NCBI RefSeq assembly: GCF_900232995.1
Contig: NZ_OCVX01000007.1
Span: forward strand, 789,169-853,168
Origin: Mycobacterium simulans
Lineage (GTDB): Bacteria; Actinomycetota; Actinomycetes; Mycobacteriales; Mycobacteriaceae
DNA length: 64,000 nucleotides
Direction: 5' to 3'
Under the pieces are notes generated by a model, which searched no databases, was not told the origin of the DNA, and worked only from the letters and a program-made list of their open reading frames with translations. Of this stretch, positions 1 to 8,737 are shown piece by piece. Each line of letters begins with the position of its first letter. Positions within the stretch are counted from its first letter, which is position 1. Made by a program: the position numbers and the translations under genes.

Positions 1-972
1 CCCGGCGGCGCAGGCGGCGCCGGCGGTGGCGGCGGTAAGGGCGGCACCGCCGACGCCACTCAGGCCAACGGAGCGACATTGGCGTCCGGCGCCCTGGCCG
101 GTAACGGAGGCGACGGCGGTGATGGCGGCGCCGGCGGCGGCGCCAACGGCGGTGATGGCGGCGCGGCCGGCTACGCGCGCGCTAGCCACAGTTTGGCCGC
201 CGCGGGTTGGGGCGGTCACGCCGGTGACGGCGGCGGCGGCCTGGACGGTCAGAACGGCAGCGCCGGTGGCGCCGGCGGCAATGGCGGACGCGGCGGGCTG
301 CTGGTCGGTAACGGCGGTGACGGCGGCTTCGGCGGAACCGGCGGCTCTGGCGGCAGCGGCTCGGGCGGCGGTGCCGGCGGTGCGGGCGGTGGCCACGTCC
401 CCATGGATTCGTCGTCCACGCTCGCCGCATACAGCGCCAACAACAACGCCTTCGGCGGAAATGGCGGATCCGCCGGTGATGGCGGCGCAGGCGGGCAAGG
501 TGGTCTGGGAGCCGCCGGCGGCGCGGGCGGTGACGGCGGTGCGGGTGGCCTGCTGGCCGGGAAGGGCGGCGTCGGCGGGCACGGCGGTGCCGGTGGTACT
601 GGGGGCGCCGGTGGCCTGGGCGGCGACGGTGGCGACGGTGCCGCGGGCGGCAGCGCCGGTGCCCCCAATGGCGCGGCAACCGGCGGTAACGGCGGCGACG
701 GTGGCGACGCCGGCCATGGTGGCGACGGCGGCGACGGCGGTGCCGGGGGTCATGGCGGCGCCGGCGGACGCGGCGGCCTGCTCGGCAAGCACGGCGCTGC
801 AGGCATCGGCGGCGACGGCGGCGTCGGCGGCGACGGCGGCACGCGCGGCGACGCGGGTAGTGGGGGCGTCGCCGGCTTGGGCTTGGGGGCAGCATCGCAT
901 AACGGCTCTGCCGGTCCCGACGGAAACCCGGGCTTCGACGGGACCGATGGGACCGCCGGCAACCCCGGTTGA
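1..972 (+). CDS. PE_PGRS family protein, C-terminal part (5' end outside window)
   Basis: The frame is open from base 1 to a TGA at 970-972 and encodes about 323 residues made almost wholly of Gly-Gly-Ala/Gly-Gly-Asn/Gly-Gly-Asp triplets. This is the PGRS repeat of mycobacterial PE_PGRS proteins. Short non-repeat islands interrupt it, for example near codons 55-70 and 135-145. The N-terminal PE domain lies upstream of the window, so only the repeat tail is visible. PE_PGRS proteins are exported by ESX-5-type secretion to the cell surface. The tail ends in a plain PGRS stretch with no added C-terminal domain. The opposite strand also carries long Pro/Arg frames, which are GC-bias artefacts. 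Confidence 0.93.
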   Translation, partial: PGGAGGAGGGGGKGGTADATQANGATLASGALAGNGGDGGDGGAGGGANGGDGGAAGYARASHSLAAAGWGGHAGDGGGGLDGQNGSAGGAGGNGGRGGLLVGNGGDGGFGGTGGSGGSGSGGGAGGAGGGHVPMDSSSTLAAYSANNNAFGGNGGSAGDGGAGGQGGLGAAGGAGGDGGAGGLLAGKGGVGGHGGAGGTGGAGGLGGDGGDGAAGGSAGAPNGAATGGNGGDGGDAGHGGDGGDGGAGGHGGAGGRGGLLGKHGAAGIGGDGGVGGDGGTRGDAGSGGVAGLGLGAASHNGSAGPDGNPGFDGTDGTAGNPG

Positions 973-1009
973 CGGTCGGGCCGCAAAGCGAGCCGCATAC
1001 CATCGGCGC

Positions 1010-1927
1010 ATGCGCGCCTCGAAGATCCTGATCACCGGGGTGACCGGCCAGGTCGCCGCTCCCATAGCCATGGCGCTGGCTTCCGACAACGAGGTGTGGG
1101 GGATCGCCCGCTTCAGCGACGCCGCCGCTCGTACCCGCCTCGATCAAGCGGGCGTTCGGTGCCAACCGGTCAACCTCGCCGAAGGCGATTTCAGCGAGCT
1201 CCCGTCGGACTTCGACTACGTTCTCAATCTGGCGGTGGCCAAAAGCGGCAAGTGGGACAAAGACTTAGGGGCCAATGCGGAATCGATTGGCCTGCTGATG
1301 GCCCACTGCCGCGGCACCGATTCTGCCCTAAAGGCGTTCTTGCACTGCTCGTCGGCGGCCGTCTACGATCCGCCGGACGACGAACTGCGGACCGAGCGCG
1401 CCGCCCTAGGTGACAACCACAAGCCCTTGTTCCCCACCTATTCGATTTCCAAGATCGCGGGGGAGGTCGTCGCCCGGTCGATGGCGCGCGCTCTTGAGGT
1501 TCCCACCACCATCGCTCGGCTCAACGTGCCGTACGGCAACAACGGCGGGTGGCCGTACTTCCATATGGAGATGATGTTGGCCGGGATCCCCATCCCGGTC
1601 CCGCCCGGCGGACCGGCGCGCTACAACCCGATCCATGAAGACGACATCATCGCGGCCATCCCCAAACTGCTTGCGGCGGCGTCAGTTCCGGCCACCACCG
1701 TCAATTGGGCCGGCGACCAGATCGTCAGCATCCAGGATTGGTGTAGTTATATCGGCACGCTGGTCGGCCGCGAGCCGGTATTCGACGAGAGCCAACAAGC
1801 GCTGCGTGGCAACCCCGTCGACGTGACCAGGCTGCACGAACTTATCGGCGGCGGAACCACCGTCGACTGGCGCGACGGGATACGCCGCATGGTCGAAAAG
1901 TTTCACCCAGAGCTAGTCGGTGCATGA
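1010..1927 (+). CDS. NAD-dependent epimerase/dehydratase (extended SDR)
   Basis: A 305-residue extended short-chain dehydrogenase/reductase. The Rossmann nucleotide-binding loop GVTGQV lies at residues 10-15, and the catalytic YxxxK motif (YSISK) at about 144-148 follows the usual Ser region (HCSSAAVYD). This fits a nucleotide-sugar epimerase/dehydratase-type enzyme; the substrate cannot be read from the sequence. The ATG at 1010 is chosen because the fold starts right there, although the frame is open further upstream through the PGRS region. Its stop overlaps the start of the fucosidase gene (ATGA), so the two are translationally coupled and may act on related sugars. Confidence 0.85.
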   Translation: MRASKILITGVTGQVAAPIAMALASDNEVWGIARFSDAAARTRLDQAGVRCQPVNLAEGDFSELPSDFDYVLNLAVAKSGKWDKDLGANAESIGLLMAHCRGTDSALKAFLHCSSAAVYDPPDDELRTERAALGDNHKPLFPTYSISKIAGEVVARSMARALEVPTTIARLNVPYGNNGGWPYFHMEMMLAGIPIPVPPGGPARYNPIHEDDIIAAIPKLLAAASVPATTVNWAGDQIVSIQDWCSYIGTLVGREPVFDESQQALRGNPVDVTRLHELIGGGTTVDWRDGIRRMVEKFHPELVGA

Positions 1928-3441
1928 AATCTCTTCGCGGCGTTAAGCATACGTTTGACGCACGTTCCGTGCCCCAGTGGTTCGAGGACGCAAAATACGG
2001 CATCTTCATCCACTGGGGCCTGTATTCGGTTCCTGGCTGGGCACCGCTCGAGGCCGACATCCAGGAACTCATGGCAACAAGGGGGCCAGCGTATTGGCTC
2101 AAGCACAACCCATATGCCGAGTGGTACCAGAACACGATTCAGATCGCCGGCAGCCCGTCGCAACGACATCACCTCGAGACCTACGGTCCGGACTTCCGCT
2201 ACGACGACTTCAAGCCAATGTTCAACGACGCCGCGCGCCAGTTCGATCCAGCCTCGTGGGCTGACTTGTTTGTGCGGGCACACGCGCGTTACGTGGTTCT
2301 CACCACCAAGCATCACGACGGATTCACCCTGTGGCCGAGCCGACATTCCAACCCGCACAAGGACTCCTGGCATGCCGACCGCGACCTCGTCGGTGACCTG
2401 ACGACCGCGGTGCGCGACCGAGACCTGAAGATGGGGCTGTATTACTCGGGCGGGTACGACTGGACATTCAACCCGGCGCCCATTACCGACTTCGCCGGCA
2501 TGGCCGGCTCGCTGGTTCAGACCGACGAATACACCAGGTACGCAAATGATCACGTCCGCGAGCTGGTCAACCGCTACCAGCCCTCGGTGCTGTGGAACGA
2601 CATCGGATACCCGCCGCAGGCGGACCTCGCCGAGCTGTTCGCCTACTACTACACCCGCGTGCCCGACGGGGTCATCAATGACCGCTGGGCACAGCTGCAG
2701 CTTCCGGCGGGTCGTGGGACAAGACCGTTGCTCATGCGTGGCCTCAGCCTGGCGAGCGCAGTCTGGAAGTATCTACCCGACCGCGTAAAGGTTCTCGATT
2801 TTCCGACCGGTTTCCACTACGACTTTCGCACGCCCGAATATGCCCAGTACGACGCGATCAAGCCATACAAATGGGAGTCGACCCGTGGGGTGGGGCACTC
2901 CTTCGGGAACAACCGCTTGGAGGGTCCCGACGAGATGCTGTCCCTCGCCGGGCTTGCCCGCTCCTTCGCAGACCTGGTGAGCAAGAACGGCAATCTGCTG
3001 CTCGGCATCGGACCGTACCCCGACGGGACGATCCCCGAATTGCAGGCAAAGCTGCTCGCCGACTTCGGGGAATGGCTCGACGTAACCGGCGAGGCTTACT
3101 TCGGCACCCGCCCCTGGGTGAGGGCAGAGACTACCGCCACCGACGGCACCCAGGTGCGCTTCACCCAGAGTGACGACGCCGTGTACGCGACGTTGCTGCA
3201 GGCGCCGGGGGAGCGCCGCATCGGCATACCCGGCGTTTCGGGCGGCCCGGATACCAAGGTCGAGCTGCTAGGTGGCGGCGTCTTGGAACACAAACACACA
3301 GACGACCGCATCGTGGTCACCGTCCCCGACGTGTTGGACGTCTGGCCGGCCTACGCCCTCAAGATCACACCCAAGCCACGCGGGATCAGAGGTGAGTCAA
3401 AAGCCGCTCGGCAAACGTTTCGGGGTGCTCCCGATGCATGA
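1924..3441 (+). CDS. Glycoside hydrolase family 29 (alpha-L-fucosidase-like)
   Basis: A 505-residue protein with the GH29 pattern. The N-terminal KYGIFIHWG segment (about residues 21-29) binds substrate, YVVLTTKHHDGF lies in the barrel, and the LWNDIGYP segment (about residues 223-230) carries the likely nucleophile Asp. A C-terminal beta domain follows. The family hydrolyses alpha-L-fucosides. There is no signal peptide or Tat motif, so the enzyme is probably cytoplasmic. It starts inside the epimerase stop (ATGA overlap), indicating an operon. Its 3' end overlaps the convergent alpha/beta-hydrolase gene by 56 bp. GH29 is uncommon in mycobacteria, which makes transfer plausible; base composition does not differ obviously. 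Confidence 0.87.
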   Translation: MKSLRGVKHTFDARSVPQWFEDAKYGIFIHWGLYSVPGWAPLEADIQELMATRGPAYWLKHNPYAEWYQNTIQIAGSPSQRHHLETYGPDFRYDDFKPMFNDAARQFDPASWADLFVRAHARYVVLTTKHHDGFTLWPSRHSNPHKDSWHADRDLVGDLTTAVRDRDLKMGLYYSGGYDWTFNPAPITDFAGMAGSLVQTDEYTRYANDHVRELVNRYQPSVLWNDIGYPPQADLAELFAYYYTRVPDGVINDRWAQLQLPAGRGTRPLLMRGLSLASAVWKYLPDRVKVLDFPTGFHYDFRTPEYAQYDAIKPYKWESTRGVGHSFGNNRLEGPDEMLSLAGLARSFADLVSKNGNLLLGIGPYPDGTIPELQAKLLADFGEWLDVTGEAYFGTRPWVRAETTATDGTQVRFTQSDDAVYATLLQAPGERRIGIPGVSGGPDTKVELLGGGVLEHKHTDDRIVVTVPDVLDVWPAYALKITPKPRGIRGESKAARQTFRGAPDA

Positions 3442-4207
3442 AGTGGCCGCCCGGGACCTCCTCGACGACGTAATCGTTCGCGAACATCCGGGCGGCGCCC
3501 CGATAGTCCGAAGGCGCAACGATAGGATCGTCGAGCCCCGCAAAAACGACCGTTGGCACGGTGATTCGCGCCTTGAGTGACGCCGACGGGACAGGGGAGA
3601 GCTTTCGGTAATAGCCGAATGCGGCGTTCAAGCTCGCCGGGTTGGAAAAGCTTGCGCGGATGGCGTCGAACTCGCTCGGGTCGGGATTCCAAGTCGGCGA
3701 CCAACGCCGATAGATCGCAGGAAGCGCTGCGAAGTCGTTGCGCGCGAAGCGTTTCGGCGCCCCCGGCAGCTTGTAGACCGCGAAGTGGCGGGCGCCCCAA
3801 AGCTTCTTCGGTGATGGCTTGAGCGCGGCGGGGTGGGGAATGCCGATGACAACCAGCTTTTTCACCCGCTCCGGGTCGAGCGCGGCCGCGCCGTATGCGG
3901 CCGAGGCTCCCCAGTCGTGCCCGATCACTATGGCGTCACCGGCGCCGAGTGCGTCAATCAACGCAAGTGGATCGCGCGCCAATGTCTCCTGATCGGGATC
4001 CCGGTTGGGCACTGCGCTCGGGTGGTATCCGCGCATGAATGGGCTGACTGCGCGGTATCCCTTGGCGGCGATTCGCGGACGAAGATCGTCCCAGGTGTGC
4101 GCCGTGTCCGGGAACCCGTGCAGCATGAGCACCAGGGGCCCAGCGCCCTCTTCGAGATAGGCGAATTTCAGCCCGTTCGCGTCGACGAAATGAATCGCAT
4201 CGCCCAT
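3386..4207 (-). CDS. Alpha/beta hydrolase, epoxide-hydrolase-like
   Basis: A 273-residue alpha/beta-hydrolase. The oxyanion-hole motif HGFPD is near residues 30-34, the nucleophile elbow GHDWGA near 97-102 (Asp nucleophile), and the catalytic His in GGHFMHREHPE near the C-terminus. An Asp nucleophile with HGFPD is typical of soluble epoxide hydrolases (EphA-F in M. tuberculosis) and related dehalogenases. The product is probably cytosolic. The gene is convergent with, and overlaps, the fucosidase gene. The exact substrate is unknown. Confidence 0.86.
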   Translation of the reverse strand: MGDAIHFVDANGLKFAYLEEGAGPLVLMLHGFPDTAHTWDDLRPRIAAKGYRAVSPFMRGYHPSAVPNRDPDQETLARDPLALIDALGAGDAIVIGHDWGASAAYGAAALDPERVKKLVVIGIPHPAALKPSPKKLWGARHFAVYKLPGAPKRFARNDFAALPAIYRRWSPTWNPDPSEFDAIRASFSNPASLNAAFGYYRKLSPVPSASLKARITVPTVVFAGLDDPIVAPSDYRGAARMFANDYVVEEVPGGHFMHREHPETFAERLLTHL

Positions 4208-4367
4208 GGCTTGGGAACACTACTCTGCTCGTGGGCCATCGCGGCGAGTGCAGACGACGCCGTTGTGTCCTTGGGCTGAATTGCCGCTGTACCACGCTAA
4301 TGTGGACGCCGACGACCCCGGTGGCAATGCGGACGCCGCGCAGGCCGGCCCCGCGGGGAGGAGCACG

Positions 4368-5183
4368 ATGCGGTCCGCGACGGCTGGCCAACCGTGGCCG
4401 CGGGTGGTGGGCGCTATCGCTCTTGCCGTTCTCGGCACCTGCGGCCTGACCTTGCCGTTGACCGCACCGCACCCAAGTCGGGCCCACGGCTCAACGGCGA
4501 GCCTGGCGTCTCGAACGGACTGGACTCTCGCGACGGCGTTGCCCGCCAGCGCCGACTTCCCGGCCGACTGGGGCTACTCGTTGACGGGCCGGTTGCAGCG
4601 AGCCGCACCATCGCCCATCGACGCGTTGGCAGCCCAGTCCAGCCCCGATCCGGCGGCCGTCTACACACCCGAGATATGCGGGAGCATCCCAAAAGTCCTC
4701 GATCATTCTGGGGGCGCGCTGGCCGCCTACGTCCAAGTCGATCGGTATGCCCAGCTGTTCGTGCAGGACGCCCCGCAACCGGACGCTGCCGCGACTGGGG
4801 AGAGTCGCGAACACGGGCCGAATGCGCGGTTTGCGATCTGGGTCGTTCCCGACGGCACGGCCCGGATCGCGAATTACCTGCGATGGTTGGACCAATGCGG
4901 CGCCTACAAAGTCGCCAACTACTTTCTTGATGGCCAGCTCAAAGATCAGCGCAACGTTACGACCCGGGTAGAAGCCCGATCGGCGGACGGCGCCGACGCA
5001 GCCGTCACAGTCACCAGGACGTTCACCACGATCGGCAGCCGCGACCCTTCGTCGACTTATCATGTGGCCTACTACGCCGTGCGCGGTGTCCTGCTGGAAT
5101 GCACGATCTACATGGAGGGCGCCGAACTCGACCAGGTGAAGCAGATCGCCTCCCACACGCTGACAAAGCTGCGTGGCTTGTGA
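4368..5183 (+). CDS. Exported PknH-type sensor-domain protein
   Basis: A 271-residue protein with an N-terminal hydrophobic segment (about residues 12-30, VVGAIALAVLGTCG) that serves as a signal anchor, followed by an extracytoplasmic domain. That domain has two Cys residues (about 104 and 181) and resembles the PknH C-terminal sensor/DUF5642-like family of mycobacteria. The ATG at 4368 is preceded by a good ribosome-binding site (GGGGAGGAG). The frame is open upstream, but the signal segment supports this start. It overlaps the next gene by GTGA, so the two form a pair of paralogous exported proteins. The ligand is unknown. Confidence 0.75.
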   Translation: MRSATAGQPWPRVVGAIALAVLGTCGLTLPLTAPHPSRAHGSTASLASRTDWTLATALPASADFPADWGYSLTGRLQRAAPSPIDALAAQSSPDPAAVYTPEICGSIPKVLDHSGGALAAYVQVDRYAQLFVQDAPQPDAAATGESREHGPNARFAIWVVPDGTARIANYLRWLDQCGAYKVANYFLDGQLKDQRNVTTRVEARSADGADAAVTVTRTFTTIGSRDPSSTYHVAYYAVRGVLLECTIYMEGAELDQVKQIASHTLTKLRGL

Positions 5184-5929
5184 ACAACCCGTCTCGACTC
5201 CACAAGCCGCGCCGGCCGTGGCCGATCGTGGCCGCGTTGTGCGTGATCGCATCCGCCGCAGTGGTGATCACCGCACCGTCGGCGCTCGACGGCTGGCGAA
5301 ACCGGGGCCCGTCGGGCCCCGAGGGGCTGGCTCCGAAGCTGGCCGCGCTGAGCGACCAGCAGTTGGCGGATCTGCTTCCGAAGCAGAGCGAGTTTCCGGA
5401 CTCCTGGACGGTCAGCGACATCAAGGAGCTCTCGGATACGTTCGGCTACTTCAGATATCACGTGTCCGACGAAGGGCTGGGCATTGATCCCGCCGAATGC
5501 TTCTCGGTGGTGGGCGTGGCCTCGACCGGCGCTTTCGACGCCGCGGAGGTCTTTGGGCACGACCCCGCCGATCCGCCAGAGGTCGCCGACCGGAGAGACA
5601 TCCGCCTGATGGTTGGCCGGGAATTCGATCCGTCCGGATTTGACGCGTTCACCGGCCTGGTCTCGCGGTGTTTGCGATTCAGCAGCGCCGCCGTCGGCTC
5701 CTATACGGTGAGCATCCTCGAAAACTCGCACCCCTCCGCCGGGCCCCAACGCTTTCGGTACTCGATCACCACCACAATCGGCGGTGACCCCGCCGACGCG
5801 ACCCGGATTGACTATTACTCCTACGCACGCACATCCGGGTTAGTCCTGACCGGTGCCGCCAGCGCCGGCCATCAACAGGTCTTCGACACACTCTTCGACG
5901 GCACGCTGCGCCGTATCACCGAACGCTGA
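5180..5929 (+). CDS. Exported PknH-type sensor-domain protein (second of pair)
   Basis: A 249-residue protein starting at the GTG that overlaps the preceding stop (GTGA). It has a basic N-terminus and a transmembrane/signal segment at about residues 14-30 (WPIVAALCVIASAAVVI), then a soluble domain with the family pattern 'Cys ... two beta-rich halves ... Cys' (Cys near 113 and 163). It appears to be a diverged tandem relative of the upstream gene. The overlap implies co-translation, and the two products may interact outside the membrane; this is inference. A strong hairpin follows the stop. Confidence 0.75.
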   Translation: MNNPSRLHKPRRPWPIVAALCVIASAAVVITAPSALDGWRNRGPSGPEGLAPKLAALSDQQLADLLPKQSEFPDSWTVSDIKELSDTFGYFRYHVSDEGLGIDPAECFSVVGVASTGAFDAAEVFGHDPADPPEVADRRDIRLMVGREFDPSGFDAFTGLVSRCLRFSSAAVGSYTVSILENSHPSAGPQRFRYSITTTIGGDPADATRIDYYSYARTSGLVLTGAASAGHQQVFDTLFDGTLRRITER

Positions 5930-5938
5930 CGCGACGAG

Positions 5939-5975
5939 CAATCGGCCCGAACCCCGGCACAGTTCGGACCGATTG
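5939..5975. terminator. Bidirectional hairpin terminator
   Basis: A 14-bp inverted repeat with one mismatch (arms 5939-5952 and 5962-5975, nine-base loop) lies between two convergent genes ending at 5929 and 5993. There is no U-tract, as is usual for mycobacterial intrinsic terminators. Confidence 0.7.
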
Positions 5976-5992
5976 GCGCTTGTGTCGTGACA

Positions 5993-6262
5993 TCAAACAC
6001 GTTCAGAGCCGGGCCCCTTGGTGTAGCGGGTCAGGAACCCGATGGCCGCGACAGCGGCGACCGCACCGATTACGCCCCATAGCACGAGTTGGAAGGCCAA
6101 CGCACCCACGAACCAGCCGAACGTCATCGAGATGTACAGCAGCCAAATCACTCGGAACAAGGACCAAACGGCCAGGATGGCGCTGCCAATCCCGATGGCC
6201 AGGCTGTATTGGCGATCGACACGGTTGATCTTTTCTTCGATGCTGGCGGGCACGATCTTCAT
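5993..6262 (-). CDS. Small two-helix membrane protein
   Basis: An 89-residue hypothetical protein with two predicted membrane helices (about residues 18-42, SLAIGIGSAILAVWSLFRVI, and 50-75) and a charged C-terminus. The ATG at 6262 is chosen because it has a strong ribosome-binding site (AGGAAAGGAAG) just upstream; the longer frame upstream is Arg-rich and implausible. No known family is recognised. It stands alone, convergent with the sensor-domain pair and upstream-facing to the gene at 6358-6669. Confidence 0.65.
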   Translation of the reverse strand: MKIVPASIEEKINRVDRQYSLAIGIGSAILAVWSLFRVIWLLYISMTFGWFVGALAFQLVLWGVIGAVAAVAAIGFLTRYTKGPGSERV

Positions 6263-6357
6263 TTTTTCGGTCTTCCTTTCCTGAGCCGACGCCTCGATGG
6301 CGCCGTTGCTGCGATAAGTACAGACCCGTTGGGCGGCTACCGATCCCAACAACTCAC

Positions 6358-6669
6358 CTAGCGGCGGCGACTTCCGGCAACCACCGAACGCGGCAGTCGG
6401 CCGGCGCGCGAATGCCCGCTCATTGTGTCGCCAACGACCGTGACGTCGAACGCCAGATTCAGCCGCAGGGGCTTGGTCACCGATTGGCGCCATGTCAGCC
6501 GGGTGCCGTCCGCAACGGCTTGACTCGTAATGTCTTGCAACGCAATCGTTTCGTCCTTGTATGTTGCAGTGCCCACGATCAGCTCGGACTCCTGCGCGAA
6601 CACGTACCGCACCGCAAGTGTGCCGATGGGAGTCTTGATGCTCACGTCCCACTCGCCTTCGATGCCCAC
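6358..6669 (-). CDS. Conserved hypothetical protein, small beta-rich
   Basis: A 103-residue protein beginning with GTG directly after the stop of the upstream DJ-1 gene (the TAG ends where the GTG begins). A GGTGGAGG ribosome-binding site lies inside the DJ-1 3' end, so the two are co-translated. The sequence looks like a small beta-barrel: regular alternating strands (GEWDVSIKTPIGTLAVRYVF, then GTATYKDETIALQDI) with no catalytic motif visible. The pattern resembles small lipocalin-like proteins found next to DJ-1 genes, but this is not certain. Confidence 0.65.
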   Translation of the reverse strand: MGIEGEWDVSIKTPIGTLAVRYVFAQESELIVGTATYKDETIALQDITSQAVADGTRLTWRQSVTKPLRLNLAFDVTVVGDTMSGHSRAGRLPRSVVAGSRRR

Positions 6670-7326
6670 CTATACCTCCACCGGATCGCGGCCTGCGTCG
6701 CGCCACACGGTGCCTCGACGCTCGTACTCAAAGAGCTCCTCGACGGCATGTGCGATCCGCGGGCCGTACCAGCGATCCAGCAGATACAGCGCCAAATCCA
6801 GCCCGGACGTCACCCCGCCGGCGGTAATGAGATCGCCATCGTCGACCACCCGGGCCGTCACAGGGTGTACGCCGGCAGCCTCCAGCAGATCCATGCCCAT
6901 GTGGTGGGTCACTGCGCGGCGTCGCTCTATCAGGCCTGCCATCGCCAACACCAGCGATCCACCGCACACCGCGGCCACGGTGACATCTGGATTGTCAAAT
7001 GCCTTCCGCAGCAACGGTGTTAGGTCGGACTGCGCTGCCCGCGCCAGCAGTACCGGGATGGTATCAACTCCATCGTCGGGGTCACCGGCGACGGGCCCGC
7101 TGGCACCGGGCACGATCACACAACCGTGCTTGGACGGGTCGAGCGCAGCGGTGGCGGCTAACGCGAGACCGCGTGTGCCACTGGTGACGCAGCGCGGCCC
7201 CTGCGCGGAGACCAGCGTCACCGCCAGCTCGCCGCCCACGCTTTCGCTGCCCGCGGCGAGCACCTCGAATGGGGCAATGACGTCGAGCGGGTCAAACCTG
7301 TCGTACAACACGATTTGCGCATGCAT
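6670..7326 (-). CDS. DJ-1/PfpI family protein
   Basis: About 218 residues from the chosen ATG at 7326 (MHAQIVLYDRFDPLDVIAPF). The fold is that of DJ-1/PfpI: an N-terminal 'dethroning' segment, a nucleophile-elbow region (AAVCGGSLVLAMAG, Cys near 107) and a conserved HMG segment. Members are cysteine-dependent chaperone, glyoxalase or isonitrile-hydratase-like enzymes. This one lacks an AraC domain, unlike its divergent neighbour. The two are divergent with a 75-bp gap, so the GlxA-type regulator at 7402 may control it. A longer start 27 codons upstream is possible but would invade that promoter region. Confidence 0.82.
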   Translation of the reverse strand: MHAQIVLYDRFDPLDVIAPFEVLAAGSESVGGELAVTLVSAQGPRCVTSGTRGLALAATAALDPSKHGCVIVPGASGPVAGDPDDGVDTIPVLLARAAQSDLTPLLRKAFDNPDVTVAAVCGGSLVLAMAGLIERRRAVTHHMGMDLLEAAGVHPVTARVVDDGDLITAGGVTSGLDLALYLLDRWYGPRIAHAVEELFEYERRGTVWRDAGRDPVEV

Positions 7327-7401
7327 CCCGTCATGGTCGCCGGTCCCTCCGATCGGGACCAGTGGCCGGATAGACACGCTGCGCCGGTATATTGCCAACG
7401 C

Positions 7402-8355
7402 ATGCACCGTGTCGCCGTGCTGGCTGAGCCGGACGCCATCGCATTCGATCTGGCCATCGCGATTGAGGCGTTCGGCCGCGTCCGGCTAGCCAATGGTGAT
7501 CCTGGCTATCAGGTTCGGGTGTGCGGCTGTGCGCCTGTGGTTGCGGCTGGACCGATCCGGATCGGTACTGACTTTGGCCTGGAGGAGCTCGCCAACGCCG
7601 ACACCATCGTTGTGCCCGGGCGCAATGATGTCACCGCGGCAGTCGGCGATGACGTCGTCATTGCGCTGAAGTCCGCTTACAGCAAGAGAATTCGGATCGC
7701 TTCCATCTGCACTGGAGCGTTCACTCTGGCCGCAGCGGGGATCCTGGATGACAAACGTGCGACCACGCATTGGCTAGCGGCCGAATTGTTTTCGGCGACC
7801 TATCCCGCCGTCAGGCTCGATGCCGATGCGCTGTATGTCGACGAAGGCCAGATTCTCACCTCGGCCGGAGCCTCCGCGGGCCTGGATCTATGCCTTCACA
7901 TGGTCGCTAGCGACTATGGTTCCGCCGTCGCCGCCGACGCAGCCCGACTGGCAGTAGCCCCACTTCATCGCATCGGCAGCCAAGCCCAGTTCATCATCCG
8001 CAATCGACGCGAGTCCCACACCGAACTCGACGGCGTGCTGGCCTGGATCGAGAACAACGCGCATCTACCGTTGACACTCGGCGACATCGCGCGCCACGCG
8101 TCCACCAGCGTGCGGACCCTTAACCGTCGGTTCCGGGCTGAGACCGGGCAGACACCCATCCAGTGGGTCAACGGTGTTCGCATCCGACACGCCCAGGAAC
8201 TGCTGGAGGCGACCTCCGATAGCGTCGAAAACATTTCAGCCCGGGTTGGATTCGCGTCAGCGGCCAATTTCCGTGAGCAGTTCCGACGGGTGGCTGGGGT
8301 GGCGCCACATAGCTATCGCAATGCGTTTCGGGACAAGGCCGGTTTAGGCATCTGA
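7402..8355 (+). CDS. GlxA-type transcriptional regulator (DJ-1 domain + AraC HTH)
   Basis: A 317-residue protein with an N-terminal DJ-1/PfpI-like ligand domain (about residues 1-190, elbow IASICTGAFTLAAAG) and a C-terminal AraC/XylS domain. The latter has two helix-turn-helix units (about 215-310; LGDIARHASTSVRTLNRRF and ENISARVGFASAANFREQF). Such regulators usually control adjacent genes in response to small nitrogenous or aldehyde ligands. The ATG at 7402 starts at the first strand of the DJ-1 fold. It is divergent from the single-domain DJ-1 gene. Confidence 0.9.
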   Translation: MHRVAVLAEPDAIAFDLAIAIEAFGRVRLANGDPGYQVRVCGCAPVVAAGPIRIGTDFGLEELANADTIVVPGRNDVTAAVGDDVVIALKSAYSKRIRIASICTGAFTLAAAGILDDKRATTHWLAAELFSATYPAVRLDADALYVDEGQILTSAGASAGLDLCLHMVASDYGSAVAADAARLAVAPLHRIGSQAQFIIRNRRESHTELDGVLAWIENNAHLPLTLGDIARHASTSVRTLNRRFRAETGQTPIQWVNGVRIRHAQELLEATSDSVENISARVGFASAANFREQFRRVAGVAPHSYRNAFRDKAGLGI

Positions 8356-8378
8356 GGGCAGACAGGTCGACTGCCAGT

Positions 8379-8394
8379 GGCCCAGTTGTGGGCC
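8379..8394. terminator. Short hairpin between convergent genes
   Basis: A 6-bp perfect GC stem (GGCCCA/TGGGCC, loop GTTG) sits between the convergent stops at 8355 and 8399. Confidence 0.45.
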
Positions 8395-8398
8395 CGGA

Positions 8399-8668
8399 CT
8401 ATGCGAGAAACACGCCTCCTGACGTGATCACATCTCCGGCGGCAAGGTCGCTTGTAGTGAGCTTCTTGAAGAGCAGGCCAACATTGTCGCCCAACGTCGC
8501 GATGTCCACCTTTTTGCGGAATGTCTCGATCGCGTCGACCCTGACGCCCGGCCCGTCGTTGATTCGCACCTCATCACCGACCCTCAGCTCCCCGTACTCC
8601 ACGCGGCCGGTAGCCACCGCCCCACGACCACGGATGAAGAACACGTCCTGGACCGTCATGCGAAACAT
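8399..8668 (-). CDS. EF-Tu domain 2-like small protein
   Basis: About 89 residues from the ATG at 8668 (MFRMTVQDVFFIRGRG). It matches the beta-barrel domain 2 of translational GTPases: 'F.I.GRGAVATGRVEYGELRVGDEVRI' is the EF-Tu domain 2 pattern, ending with 'GDNVGLLFKKL' and 'AAGDVI'. There is no GTPase domain, so it is a stand-alone barrel of unknown role, widespread in actinobacteria. A downstream ATG at 8659 is an alternative start. The gene is divergent from the gene at 8738. Confidence 0.75.
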   Translation of the reverse strand: MFRMTVQDVFFIRGRGAVATGRVEYGELRVGDEVRINDGPGVRVDAIETFRKKVDIATLGDNVGLLFKKLTTSDLAAGDVITSGGVFLA

Positions 8669-8737
8669 GTGCGGCAACGCTACACGCCCGAAGGGGCTCG
8701 ACGATGACGCGCACGGCAAGCTGGTTAACTGACATCC

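Noticed and set aside
26..1009. N-terminal extension of the epimerase frame through the PGRS region
   Set aside because: Ala/Val/Pro-rich low-complexity shadow of PGRS; the SDR fold begins at 1010.
182..1165. Long antisense frame of Arg/Pro-rich protein
   Set aside because: It is the shadow of the PGRS repeat; low-complexity Arg-rich product, no ribosome-binding site.
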